DNA from: Polaromonas sp. P2-4
Lineage (GTDB): Bacteria > Pseudomonadota > Gammaproteobacteria > Burkholderiales > Burkholderiaceae_C
Direction: 5' to 3'
Length of the DNA: 64,000 bases
Assembly: GCA_024703855.1 (NCBI GenBank)
Contig: CP087965.1
Span: forward strand, 3,836,001 to 3,900,000
Within the stretch, counting starts at the first letter, position 1, and the number at the start of each line of letters is the position of its first letter. The translations under genes and the position numbers were made by a program. This document shows, piece by piece, positions 19,022 through 27,782 of the stretch. Below the pieces are notes generated by a model. The model searched no databases and was not told the DNA's origin. It saw nothing but the letters and a program-made list of their open reading frames with translations.

Positions 19022-19903
19022 TGTCAGTGATTCATTTTGTTGGTGTTGGCAAGATGGGCTTGCCCATGGCCTTGCACCTGAAGGCGGCTGGCCATGCGGT
19101 GACGGTCAGCGACCCCAGCGAGGAGCGCTTGCAACTCGCGCGCCAGCAGGGACTGCGGGTGGCGGAAGACGACGATGCAGCCTTGGGGCGCGCCGACGTG
19201 GTGTTCTCCTCGCTGCCCAACGATGCCGCCTTGCGCAGTGTGGCCGCCCAGGTGGGCCGCGCCGCACGGCGTGGCGCGACCTATGTGGATACCAGCACCG
19301 TGTCGCAGCAGGTTTCGGCCGAGGCCGCCGAGGTGCTTGCGGCCGCCGGGGTGCTGTACTTGCGCACCACGGTCTCGGGCAACAACAAGATGGCCGAAGC
19401 GGCGCAGCTCACGGTCATGGCGTCGGGGCCACGCGCAGCCTATGACACCGTGCTGCCGCTGCTCAAGACCCTGGGACCGAACCAGTTTTACCTTGGCGAG
19501 GCCGAGCAGGCGCGCCTGATGAAGCTGGTGGTGAACCTGATGATTGCGCAAACCAGTGCCATGCTGGCCGAGGGTCTGACTCTGGGCCGCAAGGGCGGGC
19601 TGGACTGGCACGACATGTGGCAGGTGCTGGGTGCCAGCGCCGTCGCCTCGCCCATTCTCAAGGCCAAGGCGGTGCAGCTCAGCGACCGCGATTTCACACC
19701 GACCTTCACGGTCGGGCAAATGATCAAGGATCTGGACTTGATTCTGGGCGCAGGGCGCGGCCGTGCATGCGCCGCTGGCGCAGACCGCCCTGACGCACCA
19801 GCTCATGCACGCGGCGCTGGCCCAGGGCGAGGGGCACGAGGACTATGCGGCGATCATCAAGACGGTCGAGCGCAGTGCAGGTCTGTCTACCGAAATGGAG
19901 TGA
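19021..19903 (+). CDS. NAD(P)-dependent oxidoreductase, 3-hydroxyisobutyrate dehydrogenase family, one frameshift
   Basis: A second beta-hydroxyacid dehydrogenase (about 293 aa). Rossmann motif FVGVGKMGLPMALHLKAAG, substrate motif TVSGNNKMAEAAQL, catalytic Lys in ARLMKLVVNLMIAQ. One extra G near 19750 breaks the frame after LDLILGAG; the next frame gives AAVHAPLAQTALTHQLMHAA and ends at 19903. It sits between the Bug receptor and macA with 4-bp spacing, suggesting a shared operon. Less similar to the 15.7-kb paralogue than a recent duplicate would be. Confidence 0.88.
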
Positions 19904-19907
19904 AGGG

Positions 19908-20967
19908 ATGAAAAGTTTTGTCTACAACGGACAAGCGGGCCGCGTTGTGTTCGGTGCCGGCAGCCTGCAGTACCTGGCCCGCGAGATCGAGGCGCTGGGC
20001 GCGCACAAGGCACTGGTGCTGTCCACGCCGGAGCAGCGCGCCTCGGCCGAGATGATTGCCGATTTGCTGGGGCCGCGTGCCGTCGGCGTGTTCGACCGGG
20101 CCGTCATGCACGTGCCGGTGGAAACCGCGCGCGAAGCCCGCGCGCTGGCACGCCAGCTCGGCGCCGACTGCGCGGTGGCGATTGGCGGCGGCTCCACCAC
20201 CGGGCTGGGCAAGGCGATCGCACTCGATTCCGGGCTGCCGATTCTGGCCATCCCCACCACTTACGCGGGTTCGGAGATGACGCCGATTTACGGCATCACC
20301 GAAGCCGGCCTGAAAAACCGGCAAAGATGCGCGCGTGCTGCCGCGTTGCGTGATCTACGACCCCGAGCTGACGCTCGGCCTGCCGGTCGGCATGAGTGTC
20401 GTCAGCGGCATCAACGCGATTGCCCATGCGGCCGAAGGCCTGTACGCCACCGACGGCAATCCCATCATGGACTTGATGGCAAAAGAGGGCATAGCGGCCA
20501 TGGGACGGGCGCTACCAGCTATTAAAAACGTCGCAAACGATATTCAAGCCCGAAGTGATGCCCTGTACGGCGCCTGGCTTTGCGGCACGGTGCTGGGCAA
20601 TGTCGGCATGGCCCTGCACCACAAGCTGTGCCACACCCTGGGCGGCAGTTTTAATTTGCCGCATGCCGAGACCCACACCATTGTGCTGCCCCATGCGCTG
20701 GCCTACAACGCCGCTGCGGCGCCCCAGGCCATGCAGGCCATCGCCGACGCGCTCAAAGGCAGCAGCGCGGCGCAGGCGGTGTTCGACCTGGCGAAAAATA
20801 ATGGGGCACCAGTGGCGCTACGCGATGTCGGCATGAAAGAGGCCGATCTGGATCGGGCCTGCGACATTGCGATGCAGAACCAGTACCCGAATCCGCGTCC
20901 GCTGGAGCGTGATGCGATCCGGCAGTTGCTGCAGGATGCGTTTGAGGGGGTGCGGCCTGGGGGCTGA
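19908..20967 (+). CDS. macA: Maleylacetate reductase, one frameshift
   Basis: An iron-type alcohol dehydrogenase family enzyme (about 352 aa) reducing maleylacetate to 3-oxoadipate with NAD(P)H. Cofactor motif AIGGGSTTGLGKAIAL, then PTTYAGSEMTPIYGIT; metal or active-site region IAHAAEGLYA, MALHHKLCHTLGGSFNLPHA. Frame break near 20315 (EAGLK then KDARVLPRCVIYDPE). A dispersed palindromic element is embedded in frame at 20486-20534 (GRALPAIKNVA). Its 3' end is duplicated at 22160-22290 beyond a toxin-antitoxin cassette. It joins the hydroxyquinol dioxygenase product to pcaIJF. Confidence 0.92.
20486..20534. repeat. Dispersed palindromic element, copy 4, in frame inside macA
   Basis: Inverted copy: arm first, then GCTATTAAAAACGTCGC (20518-20534). 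In the macA frame it reads GIAAMGRALPAIKNVA. The right half of the palindrome has two substitutions, consistent with selection for coding sense. Confidence 0.7.
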
Positions 20968-20979
20968 GGGTCGGTAGCC

Positions 20980-21459
20980 CTACGAGCCCGCTTGACCAGC
21001 GGCCCGCTTGAGCAAGGTGGTGTGCTTATTCGCGAACCAATCAGCGACCTTTTCCAGGAAAGGCGCCGCAATGGCCACCCCCTCATCTACTTCACTTGGC
21101 TCCACCTTGAACCCACCGCGGTACTTGCGGTTTCGCCATTCTCGCAGGGTGTCCAGCTCATCGAACTGGTGTTCGGTGAGCCCGACAGCCTGGGCCGCTC
21201 CTTCGAGTACCACCACATGGTGGCCTTTCTCGCTTCCAGCCCGATACCCCTCTGCGCATGCAACGGCCAGGCAGCAAAAGAGGACCGCGTCATAGGCTGC
21301 GTCCATGCGAGTGGCTGGCGACACCGCTTGCATCCTGGCGTCTTTGAGCTTGAGTTCAGCCTGTTGTAGCCACGACATCACATCGAGGCCGTTGGCTGGC
21401 TGCTTGCGCAGCGGCGAACCAGGCTCAGCGCTCAGTTTCTGAAATGACTGCAGCATCAA
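20980..21459 (-). CDS. HEPN domain protein, probable toxin of a HEPN/MNT pair
   Basis: A 159-aa helical protein whose pattern (LQQAELKLKDARMQAVSPAT, RMDAAYDAVLFCCLAVACAE, then EWRNRKYRGGF) fits the HEPN superfamily. The usual RNase motif Rx4-6H is present only as RNRKY, with the His replaced, so activity is uncertain. It overlaps the upstream nucleotidyltransferase gene by 35 bp, the normal MNT-HEPN order here. In such pairs the HEPN is the toxin and the MNT the antitoxin, often by nucleotidylation. The cassette sits just behind macA. Confidence 0.75.
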   Translation of the reverse strand: MMLQSFQKLSAEPGSPLRKQPANGLDVMSWLQQAELKLKDARMQAVSPATRMDAAYDAVLFCCLAVACAEGYRAGSEKGHHVVVLEGAAQAVGLTEHQFDELDTLREWRNRKYRGGFKVEPSEVDEGVAIAAPFLEKVADWFANKHTTLLKRAAGQAGS

Positions 21460-22024
21460 AATCCCCTTTCAGTGCGATCTTCGGCCCACGCACGATTTCG
21501 CGTGCAAAGCTTTCTCCGGCTTGGACCTGGTTTCGAAAAGCCTTGGCGGTGCTGACTGATGCATGGACCGGCCGTCCCAGCTCGCGTCCGACAGGCTTAA
21601 GAAGTGTATTGAGCTTCAGCTCGGAGACGCTGCCCAGCACGAGCACGTCGATGTCGCTGTCGGCGTTTTCATCGCCGCGTGCGATGGAGCCAAAGATGAC
21701 CGCAACCTGGACGCCATCCACATCAGCAAGAAAGTTGCGAAGGGCATGCACCAACGCACGGTCTTGCTGCATCAGCATGACCAACGGTGCCAACGAGGGG
21801 TCCCTGGTCGCGTAGTACCGGGGCAGGCCGTCCTTTTGTACCCGCTGCACAATGCCCGCCTCCACCCACCGCTTCAGCAGTCGGGAGACATTCCCGGGGT
21901 CTATGTCTGCTGCTTTTGCCAGTTCACGTTGGCCGAACCCCCGACCTGGCTCGGAGAAAATCGTACGCAACGCTCTGAATCGGTCGGCGCTTCCGAAGAG
22001 TTCGGCTAGAGTGGTGTGGTTCAT
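21425..22024 (-). CDS. wHTH-MNT nucleotidyltransferase, probable antitoxin
   Basis: A 199-aa protein. Residues about 5-70 form a winged helix (FRALRTIFSEPGRGFGQREL, DIDPGNVSRLLKRWVEAGIV). The minimal nucleotidyltransferase motif follows: VAVIFGSIARGDENADSDID, with the GS and DxD signature. The start at 22024 is preferred; upstream codons to 22129 cross a palindromic operator. The wHTH likely binds that operator to repress the cassette. The same wHTH-MNT architecture recurs at 51288-52001, where it is joined to a different toxin. Confidence 0.85.
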   Translation of the reverse strand: MNHTTLAELFGSADRFRALRTIFSEPGRGFGQRELAKAADIDPGNVSRLLKRWVEAGIVQRVQKDGLPRYYATRDPSLAPLVMLMQQDRALVHALRNFLADVDGVQVAVIFGSIARGDENADSDIDVLVLGSVSELKLNTLLKPVGRELGRPVHASVSTAKAFRNQVQAGESFAREIVRGPKIALKGDFDAAVISETER

Positions 22025-22064
22025 GAATAGGTGTTGTCGAATCGCCCACATTGTAGCGGAAAAC

Positions 22065-22097
22065 ACTACGAATACGCAATATTTACTACGTCGTAGT
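22065..22097. promoter_or_regulatory. Palindromic operator upstream of the HEPN/MNT cassette
   Basis: A perfect 13-bp palindrome ACTACG-T-CGTAGT at 22085-22097, plus one more ACTACG half-site at 22065-22070, 40-75 bp upstream of the MNT start. The spacing suits autorepression by the wHTH-MNT protein. Confidence 0.55.
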
Positions 22098-22159
22098 TGA
22101 TTCAACAGCACTTTTGCGGCGTATCGCAATCAACGGTAGATGGTTTCGGGTTGATCATC

Positions 22160-22290
22160 AGGCCAACCTGTATTGGGCTTGCGACATTGCGCTGCAGAAC
22201 CAGTACCCGAATCCACGGCCGCTGGAAAGAGTGGCTATCCGGCAATTGCTGCAGGATGCGTTTGAGGGGACGCGGCCACTGGGGTGAGGG
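22160..22290 (+). pseudogene. Duplicated 3' end of maleylacetate reductase (macA tail)
   Basis: About 130 bp that aligns without gaps to 20840-20970, the end of macA, including the stop codon; I judge roughly 85 percent identity by eye. It encodes CDIALQNQYPNPRPLERVA and RQLLQDAFEGTRPLG, versus CDIAMQNQYPNPRPLERDA and RQLLQDAFEGVRPGG in macA. No upstream part of the gene is present. The two copies flank the HEPN/MNT cassette in direct orientation. The 330-bp gap 22025-22354 otherwise holds only the operator described. Confidence 0.88.
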
Positions 22291-22354
22291 AAGGACTGCC
22301 GGCAATCGACCCCACGCTGTCTGTGTTCCGAAAAGCAGACTTTCAACGTTGAGT

Positions 22355-23218
22355 TCAACGGTGGGCCGGAGGCCCGCCCGCTGGAACGACGGATTGGGCC
22401 GCACTTTCCTGCGCCTCGCGTATACGTTCCGCGCTTGCCTTGGCGATACCCTCCATTTCCTCTCGAACCCGGGCGGTCTCCCGGTCGAGCACGGAACCGA
22501 AGCCTTTGGGGTAATTGCTGCGCACAAGCGCTTGGATAACGCGGACGAGGAACGGCGGGTTCTTCAACAGGAGGTTAGCAGTGGCAAACAGGCGGACAAG
22601 GTCTTGTTGTGTTTGAAGTAGGAAAGCCTTGAGCTCTACGCAACGCTCACGAGTTCGTCGCGCATTCTCCAGATAGTCGCGTTCGCCGATCGTTTTAGAG
22701 ACGAACCCGTCGCGCACTTGTCCGTAAGCGCGATCAACTGTTGCCAAAGAATCGTTCATCTTTTTGAGGCCGACGTTCAACGAGTAGACCTCATTCAGAA
22801 AGTCGGTGTTCGTGAGATTGATGACGATCTCGGTATTGATTGGGTACTGGTGGAATACGTTCATGTAAATCGGATGATTGCCGGAGTTCAGCCTCGCCTC
22901 AGAGAAGACCGCAATGCAGTCGTTCGCAATGAAGAGGTTGTCACTTGTAGTGTTTAGGCAATCGTTGAAGTAGTGCTGTAGCCTGACAACACTCGTGTGG
23001 TTCTTTTCTTTTCGGTCATAAATCTTCTTCAGCGCGTCGCCAAAACGAACAAACAAGTACGCAAAGAACGCACCTGCAAAGGCACCGACAAGTGCTCGAA
23101 ACGCCTCAAGATCGGATGCTTTCCATGCATCCCAGAAGACCCACGTTGCCGAGGCTGCGGCAATAGCTGCAGCGACAGCAACAATGGCAATACCGAGCGA
23201 GAAAAGGATGGACTTCAT
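22355..23218 (-). CDS. Hypothetical protein with two N-terminal transmembrane segments
   Basis: A 287-aa protein I do not recognise. Residues about 5-28 (LFSLGIAIVAVAAAIAAASA) and 42-60 (ALVGAFAGAFFAYLFVRFG) are hydrophobic; the rest is polar and largely helical, with a C-terminal coiled-coil-like stretch (ETARVREEMEGIAKASAERI). The base composition looks less GC-rich than its neighbours. It lies between the macA tail and an integrase remnant, so it is probably cargo of the inserted DNA. A membrane effector or sensor in a defence-like role is possible but unproven. Confidence 0.6.
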   Translation of the reverse strand: MKSILFSLGIAIVAVAAAIAAASATWVFWDAWKASDLEAFRALVGAFAGAFFAYLFVRFGDALKKIYDRKEKNHTSVVRLQHYFNDCLNTTSDNLFIANDCIAVFSEARLNSGNHPIYMNVFHQYPINTEIVINLTNTDFLNEVYSLNVGLKKMNDSLATVDRAYGQVRDGFVSKTIGERDYLENARRTRERCVELKAFLLQTQQDLVRLFATANLLLKNPPFLVRVIQALVRSNYPKGFGSVLDRETARVREEMEGIAKASAERIREAQESAAQSVVPAGGPPAHR

Positions 23219-23246
23219 AGGGCAGCGCCAGTTCGTCTGTGGGGAC

Positions 23247-23315
23247 CAGTTGCGTAAGCAAATTTGCTGCCTGCACTATAGCCTGCGAACCCAAGAGGCT
23301 TACGTGTACTGGGTG
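23247..23315 (+). pseudogene. Remnant of a tyrosine recombinase (integron/phage integrase N-terminus)
   Basis: In one frame this reads QLRKQICCLHYSLRTQEAYV followed by YWV. This is the N-terminal SAM-like domain pattern of IntI/Xer-type integrases (RxxxHYSxRTExAYVxWI). Only about 23 codons are left, with no catalytic domain nearby. It marks the right side of the island that contains the HEPN/MNT pair. The remaining gap 23219-23371 shows nothing else. Confidence 0.65.
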
Positions 23316-23371
23316 GCCGCTTTGGGCTTGCAGCTCCTCTTTCCGCTTTTGGTCGATTCCAGCCTTACCTC

Positions 23372-24301
23372 TCAATACACCCCAAACCGCCCCGTCCACT
23401 TGCGCTCGTAGTCCATCTTCGCAAAATGTTCGGCAATGAAGTCGATGAAGGTCCGGACCTTGGCCGAGAGGTGCTTGCGGCTGGGGTAGGCCAGATTGAT
23501 GGTCAGGCGCGGCAGATCCCAGTCATCGAGTACCGGCACCAGGCGCCCGGCGACGATGTCGTTGTACAGGATGTAGGTGGGCTGCACCAGAATGCCCAAC
23601 CCGTCGAGGGCCGCCGCGCGCAGGATCTGGCCGTCGTTGGATTCCAGCAGGCCCTTGACCGTGATGCTTGTGGTCTCGCCGTCCCGGGTAAAACGCAAGT
23701 CGTTCGGGTTGTTAGCATAGGTGTAGATCAGGAGCTTGTGCCGGTGCAGGTCTTCCAGCGTTTTGGGAAAACCGTGCTGCGCAAAATAGCGCGGGGACGC
23801 CGCCAGGATGCGCCGCGTCTCGGCCAGGCGGCGAATCGTGATGTTGGAGTCGGGTTCGACCTCGCGCGTGCGGATGGCCACGTCGATGTTGTTGTCGATG
23901 ATGTCCAGGTAGCGGTTGGCGGCTTCGACATGCACCGTCACATTCGGGTAGCGCTGCGTGTACTCGCGCAGCAGCGGCGCCACGTGGTGCAGCGAAAACG
24001 ACAGCGAGGCCGTGATGCGCAGCACGCCGGTCGGGTTCAGCGCCGTGGCGTTGACCGCCGACTCCGCATCCTTTAGATCGGTCAGGATGTTTTTGGCCCG
24101 GCTAAAAAATTCCTGACCGGTGTCGGTGAGGAAGAGCCGGCGGGTGTTGCGCTCCACCAGCCGCGCGCCCAGACGCGCCTCCAACGCCGACAGATGGCGG
24201 CTGGCGGCAGCATTGGACAAGTCCAGTGCCTCGGCGGCGCGGCTCAGGCTGCCGGTTTCGGCCACTTGTACAAATAGTTCAATTTCAGTCCAGCGATCCA
24301 A
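23372..24301 (-). CDS. LysR family transcriptional regulator
   Basis: An intact 309-aa LysR regulator. Helix-turn-helix FVQVAETGSLSRAAEALDLS then NAAASRHLSALEARLGARL; effector domain from LRITASLSFSLHHVAPLL. The pattern RLFLTDTGQEFFSRAKNIL is typical. It is divergent from the hydroxyquinol dioxygenase gene with a 174-bp gap, the usual arrangement for a catabolic activator, so it probably controls that gene and the ABC transporter behind it. The inducer would be hydroxyquinol or a precursor (inference). Confidence 0.92.
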   Translation of the reverse strand: MDRWTEIELFVQVAETGSLSRAAEALDLSNAAASRHLSALEARLGARLVERNTRRLFLTDTGQEFFSRAKNILTDLKDAESAVNATALNPTGVLRITASLSFSLHHVAPLLREYTQRYPNVTVHVEAANRYLDIIDNNIDVAIRTREVEPDSNITIRRLAETRRILAASPRYFAQHGFPKTLEDLHRHKLLIYTYANNPNDLRFTRDGETTSITVKGLLESNDGQILRAAALDGLGILVQPTYILYNDIVAGRLVPVLDDWDLPRLTINLAYPSRKHLSAKVRTFIDFIAEHFAKMDYERKWTGRFGVY

Positions 24302-24475
24302 GACCGGTCTCCTGCATTTGTCTCTTTGGTTTTGGGGGCCGCCTGCATTGTGGCGCAGCTTGCCAGCCGTGTTTTTTCCTGCCGCGCGGAAAAGTCATTT
24401 GCGCCATCCCGCTTTTCCAAATTGTCGCCGCCGCCTACATTTGTCGCACAGAGAGCTAACCCGAAGGAGACCAGT

Positions 24476-25309
24476 GTGCGAAACCTGAACCAGGACACCA
24501 TTACCCAGGCCGTGATTGCGCGGTTTGCCGAGACCCCGGACCCGCGTCTCAAGGAGATCATGACCAGCCTGGTGCAGCACCTGCATGCGTTTGCGCGTGA
24601 GGTCAAGCTGACTGAGGCTGAATGGTTGCAGGGCATCCAGTTCCTCACCGCCACCGGCCAGAAGTGCGACGACAAGCGCCAGGAATTCATTTTGCTCAGC
24701 GACACGCTGGGCCTGTCAATGCTGACGGTGGCCATGAACAATGACAAGCCGCTGGGCTGTACCGAAGCCACGGTGTTCGGCCCGTTTCATGTCGAAGGCG
24801 CGCCGCATTACATGAACATGGCGACGACGTGGCCAACGGCGCCAGCGGCGAGCCTTGTGTCGTGCGCGGCAGCGTCAAAAGCCTGGACGGCCAGCTGGTG
24901 GCCGGTGCGGTGATTGATGTCTGGCAGTCCGATGCCAAAGGCAATTACGACGTGCAGTACGCCGACCTTGACCATGCCCAGGCCCGGGGTGTTTTGCAAT
25001 CGGGGCCCGACGGCAAATTTCACTTTAGAACCATCGTGGCCGAGGCCTACACCATTCCCGACGACGGCCCGGTCGGCGACATGCTGCGCGCCACCAAACG
25101 CCATCCCTGGCGCCCGGCGCACCTGCATTTCATGATCAAGGCCGAGGGTTACGAGACCCTGGTCACCCATGTGTTTCTGCAACGGCGACCAGTGGCTGGA
25201 CTCGGACGCTGTGTTCGGCGTGCGCCAGTCGCTGGTGGCCGACTGGGTGCAGCAGCCCGACGGCAGCTACTGCCTGGACTTCGATTTTGTCCTCAACCGC
25301 GCCAAGTAG
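24476..25309 (+). CDS. Intradiol ring-cleavage dioxygenase, probable hydroxyquinol 1,2-dioxygenase, two frameshifts
   Basis: A non-haem Fe(III) dioxygenase of about 277 aa. The N-terminal helical domain ([20 protein letters not shown]) and the [15 protein letters not shown] motif fit hydroxyquinol rather than catechol dioxygenases. Iron ligands are visible: Tyr in GAPHY, Tyr in [13 protein letters not shown], and two His in RPAHLHFMI. Frame breaks near 24820 (HYMNM) and near 25180 (THVF then [14 protein letters not shown]). The start is a GTG with an AAGGAGA site 5 bp upstream. The product, maleylacetate, is the substrate of macA 4 kb upstream. Confidence 0.88.
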
Positions 25310-25313
25310 ATCG

Positions 25314-26814
25314 ATGACAGGCGCAAACATTCCCCTGCTGGAGCTGCGGGGCATCACCAAACGGTTTCCCGGCGTGCTGGCGCTCGACCAGGTGTCGCTG
25401 GCCCTGCATGCCGGTGAAGTCCACATGTTGATGGGTGAAAACGGCGCGGGCAAGTCCACCCTCATGAAGGTGCTGTGCAGCGCCTACACGGCGGACGCCG
25501 GCGAGATATTTTCTGACGGCAAGCCGCAAGCGGTGCGCAGCGCGGCCGATGCCACGGCGCTGGGCGTGGCCGTGATCTTCCAGGAGTATTCGCTGGTGCC
25601 GCACCTGAGCATTGGCCAGAACATCTACCTGGGACGCGAGCCGCTGAATCGGTTCGGCCTGGTCGACCATGTACGCATGCACCGGGATGCCCGCGCCATG
25701 CTCGACCGGCTGAGCCTGGATCTCGACACCCGCCGCGAAGTGCAGGGCCTGGGCGTGGCGCAGCAACAGATGGTGGAGATCGCCAAGGCCCTGTCGCAAA
25801 ACGCCCGCGTGCTGGTGCTCGACGAGCCGACGGCGGCCTTGTCCGACCGCGAAACCGCCAAGCTGTTTGAAGTCATCGCCGAGCTGAAGAAGCAGGGCGT
25901 GGCCATGGCCTATATCTCGCACCGCATGGAAGAGGTGTTCCGCCTCGGTGACCGCGTCACCGTGTTTGCGTGATGGCAAACATGTGGCCACCTTGCCGGC
26001 CGGTGACGCCACGCCCGATGACCTGGTGACGCTGATGGTGGGCCGCAAGGTCGACATGAGTTACCACCGCGGCGAGCGGCCCGAGCCCGGCGAATGTCTG
26101 CTCGACGTGGAAGCAATCTCTGCAACCAACGGCATCCGCGGGGTCACGCTCAAGGTGCATGCGGGCGAGATTGTGGGCTTGAGTGGCCTGGTGGGTTCGG
26201 GCCGCACCGAAGTGGCCCGCGCGATTTTTGGCGCTGACAAACTCACCGGCGGGCGCGTCCGCTTCGACGGGCAGACCTTGCGCGGCTCGCCCAACCATGC
26301 GCGCCAGCTCGGCCTGGGCCTGATCCCCGAAAGCCGCAAGCAGCAGGGCCTGGCGCTGCTGCGCACGGTATGCGACAACCTCTTGCTGGCCGGCCTCGGG
26401 CGGCTGTTTCCGTCGCGTCTGTACCGGCCGGCTATAGGCCATGCCGAAGGGCGCCGCCGCATCAACCAGCTGCGCATTGCCACGCCGGGTCCGCGCACGC
26501 CGGCGCAGTCGCTGTCCGGCGGCAACCAGCAAAAAATCGTGATCGGCAAATGGCTGGTCGCCGGTACGCGCTTGTTCATTTTTGACGAGCCGACGCGCGG
26601 TATCGACGTGGGCGCCAAGGAGGAAATTTTTCGCCTGATCGACGAACTGGTGCGCCAGGGCTGCGCCGTGTTGATGATCAGCTCCGAACTCGGCGAGGTG
26701 GTGCGCGTCTGCGACCGCGCTTATGTGATGAAAGACCGCAAACTCGCAGGGGAACTGCCGCGCGACCAACTCTCGGAGGCCAACCTGCTCAGGCTGGCGA
26801 TGCAGCATGGCTAA
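25314..26814 (+). CDS. Sugar-type ABC transporter ATP-binding protein (RbsA family), one frameshift
   Basis: A double-domain ATPase of about 500 aa. Domain 1: Walker [10 protein letters not shown], Walker [13 protein letters not shown], with Q-loop [12 protein letters not shown]. Domain 2: degenerate Walker A (GLVGSGRTE), signature LSGGNQQK, Walker [15 protein letters not shown], all typical of RbsA/MglA. An extra T near 25967 produces a premature stop; the correct frame reads [16 protein letters not shown]. The start is 5 bp after the dioxygenase stop. It energises the two permeases that follow. Confidence 0.93.
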
Positions 26815-27782
26815 TACTATCAATTCAGTAGCTGGTGGCGCCCGTGGAATAAGGGCTACGGCCCGATTAAGCACTATTCCTGGGGCGGCCTGGCTGTTGC
26901 TGCTGCTGTGCGTGGTGTTCAGCCTGATTACCCCCGACTTTTTGAGTGGCGCCAACCTGCGCAATGTCTTGCTGCAGGGGACCATCCTGCTGCTGCTGGC
27001 ACTGCCGATGACGTTGATCATCCTGACCGAAGGCCTCGATTTGTCGATGGGTGCCTCGCTCTCGCTGTGCACGGTGGTGCTGGCGGTGGTGCAGATCGCT
27101 ACCGGCTCGATTTTGCTGGGCTTCGTGGCGGCGCTGCTGGTGGCGCTGGCCATTGGCCTGGCCAACGGCGCGCTGGTCGCCGCCTTTGACCTGCCACCGT
27201 TTGTTGTCACGCTCGGCACCCTGGGCGCGGCCCAGGGCCTGGCGCTGGTGGCCGCCGAAGGGCGCACCACCATGGGCGTGGCAGAAGGCCTGCGCTGGTT
27301 TTGGGAAGGCAGCCTGCTCGGTGTGGCAACCCCTGCTGTGGATGGCTGCGCTGGTCTGGGCGGTGATTCACACCTTGCTGTACCACACACGGTTTGGCAC
27401 CCGGGTGTTTGCGCTCGGCGGTAACCGCGAGCCGCTGCGCTTCGGCGGCATCTCGGTCAAGTGGTCGCTGCTCTGGGTTTATGCGCTGGGCGGTGCCTGT
27501 GTGGGCCTGGCGGCCCTGTTGATGACGGCAAGGGTCAACGGCGGCCACCCGACCGCGGCGATCGGGCTGGAGTTTGATGCGATTGCCGCGGTGGCCGTGG
27601 GCGGCACGGCCTTCGAGCGCGGCAAGGGCAGCTTGAGTGGCACCGTGCTGGGCGTGCTGGCGGTCGGTGTCATGCGCAACGGCTTGAACCTGCTGTCCAT
27701 GCCGTCGTCGGTCCAGGTGGCCGCTGTCGGTGTGGTGGTGATCGCCGCGCTCTGGGTGGATGCTGCAAGGGGAAAAGCATGA
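26807..27782 (+). CDS. Ribose-type ABC transporter permease, one frameshift
   Basis: A polytopic RbsC-type permease of about 320 aa. It starts within the ATPase gene (ATGGCTAA overlap). Motifs PDFLSGANLRNVLLQ, LTEGLDLSMGASLSLC and the C-terminal NGLNLLSMPSSVQVAAVGVV are characteristic. One indel near 27325 joins GSLLGV to PLLWMAALVWAVIHT. The first 20 residues ([20 protein letters not shown]) are encoded by a dispersed palindromic element, an unusual N-terminal extension. It overlaps the next permease by ATGA. Confidence 0.9.
26816..26865. repeat. Dispersed palindromic element, copy 5, at the N-terminus of a permease gene
   Basis: ACTATCAATTCAGTAGC (26816-26832), then TGGTGGCGCCCGT and an AAGGGCTACGGCCC arm end. 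It is read T-I-N-S-V-A in the permease frame, the same frame as the AIxxIA copies. Confidence 0.65.

Noticed and set aside
25957..27390. 477-codon open frame opposite the ABC transporter genes
   Set aside because: Shadow frame; the + strand has the Walker and signature motifs of an RbsA-type ATPase.
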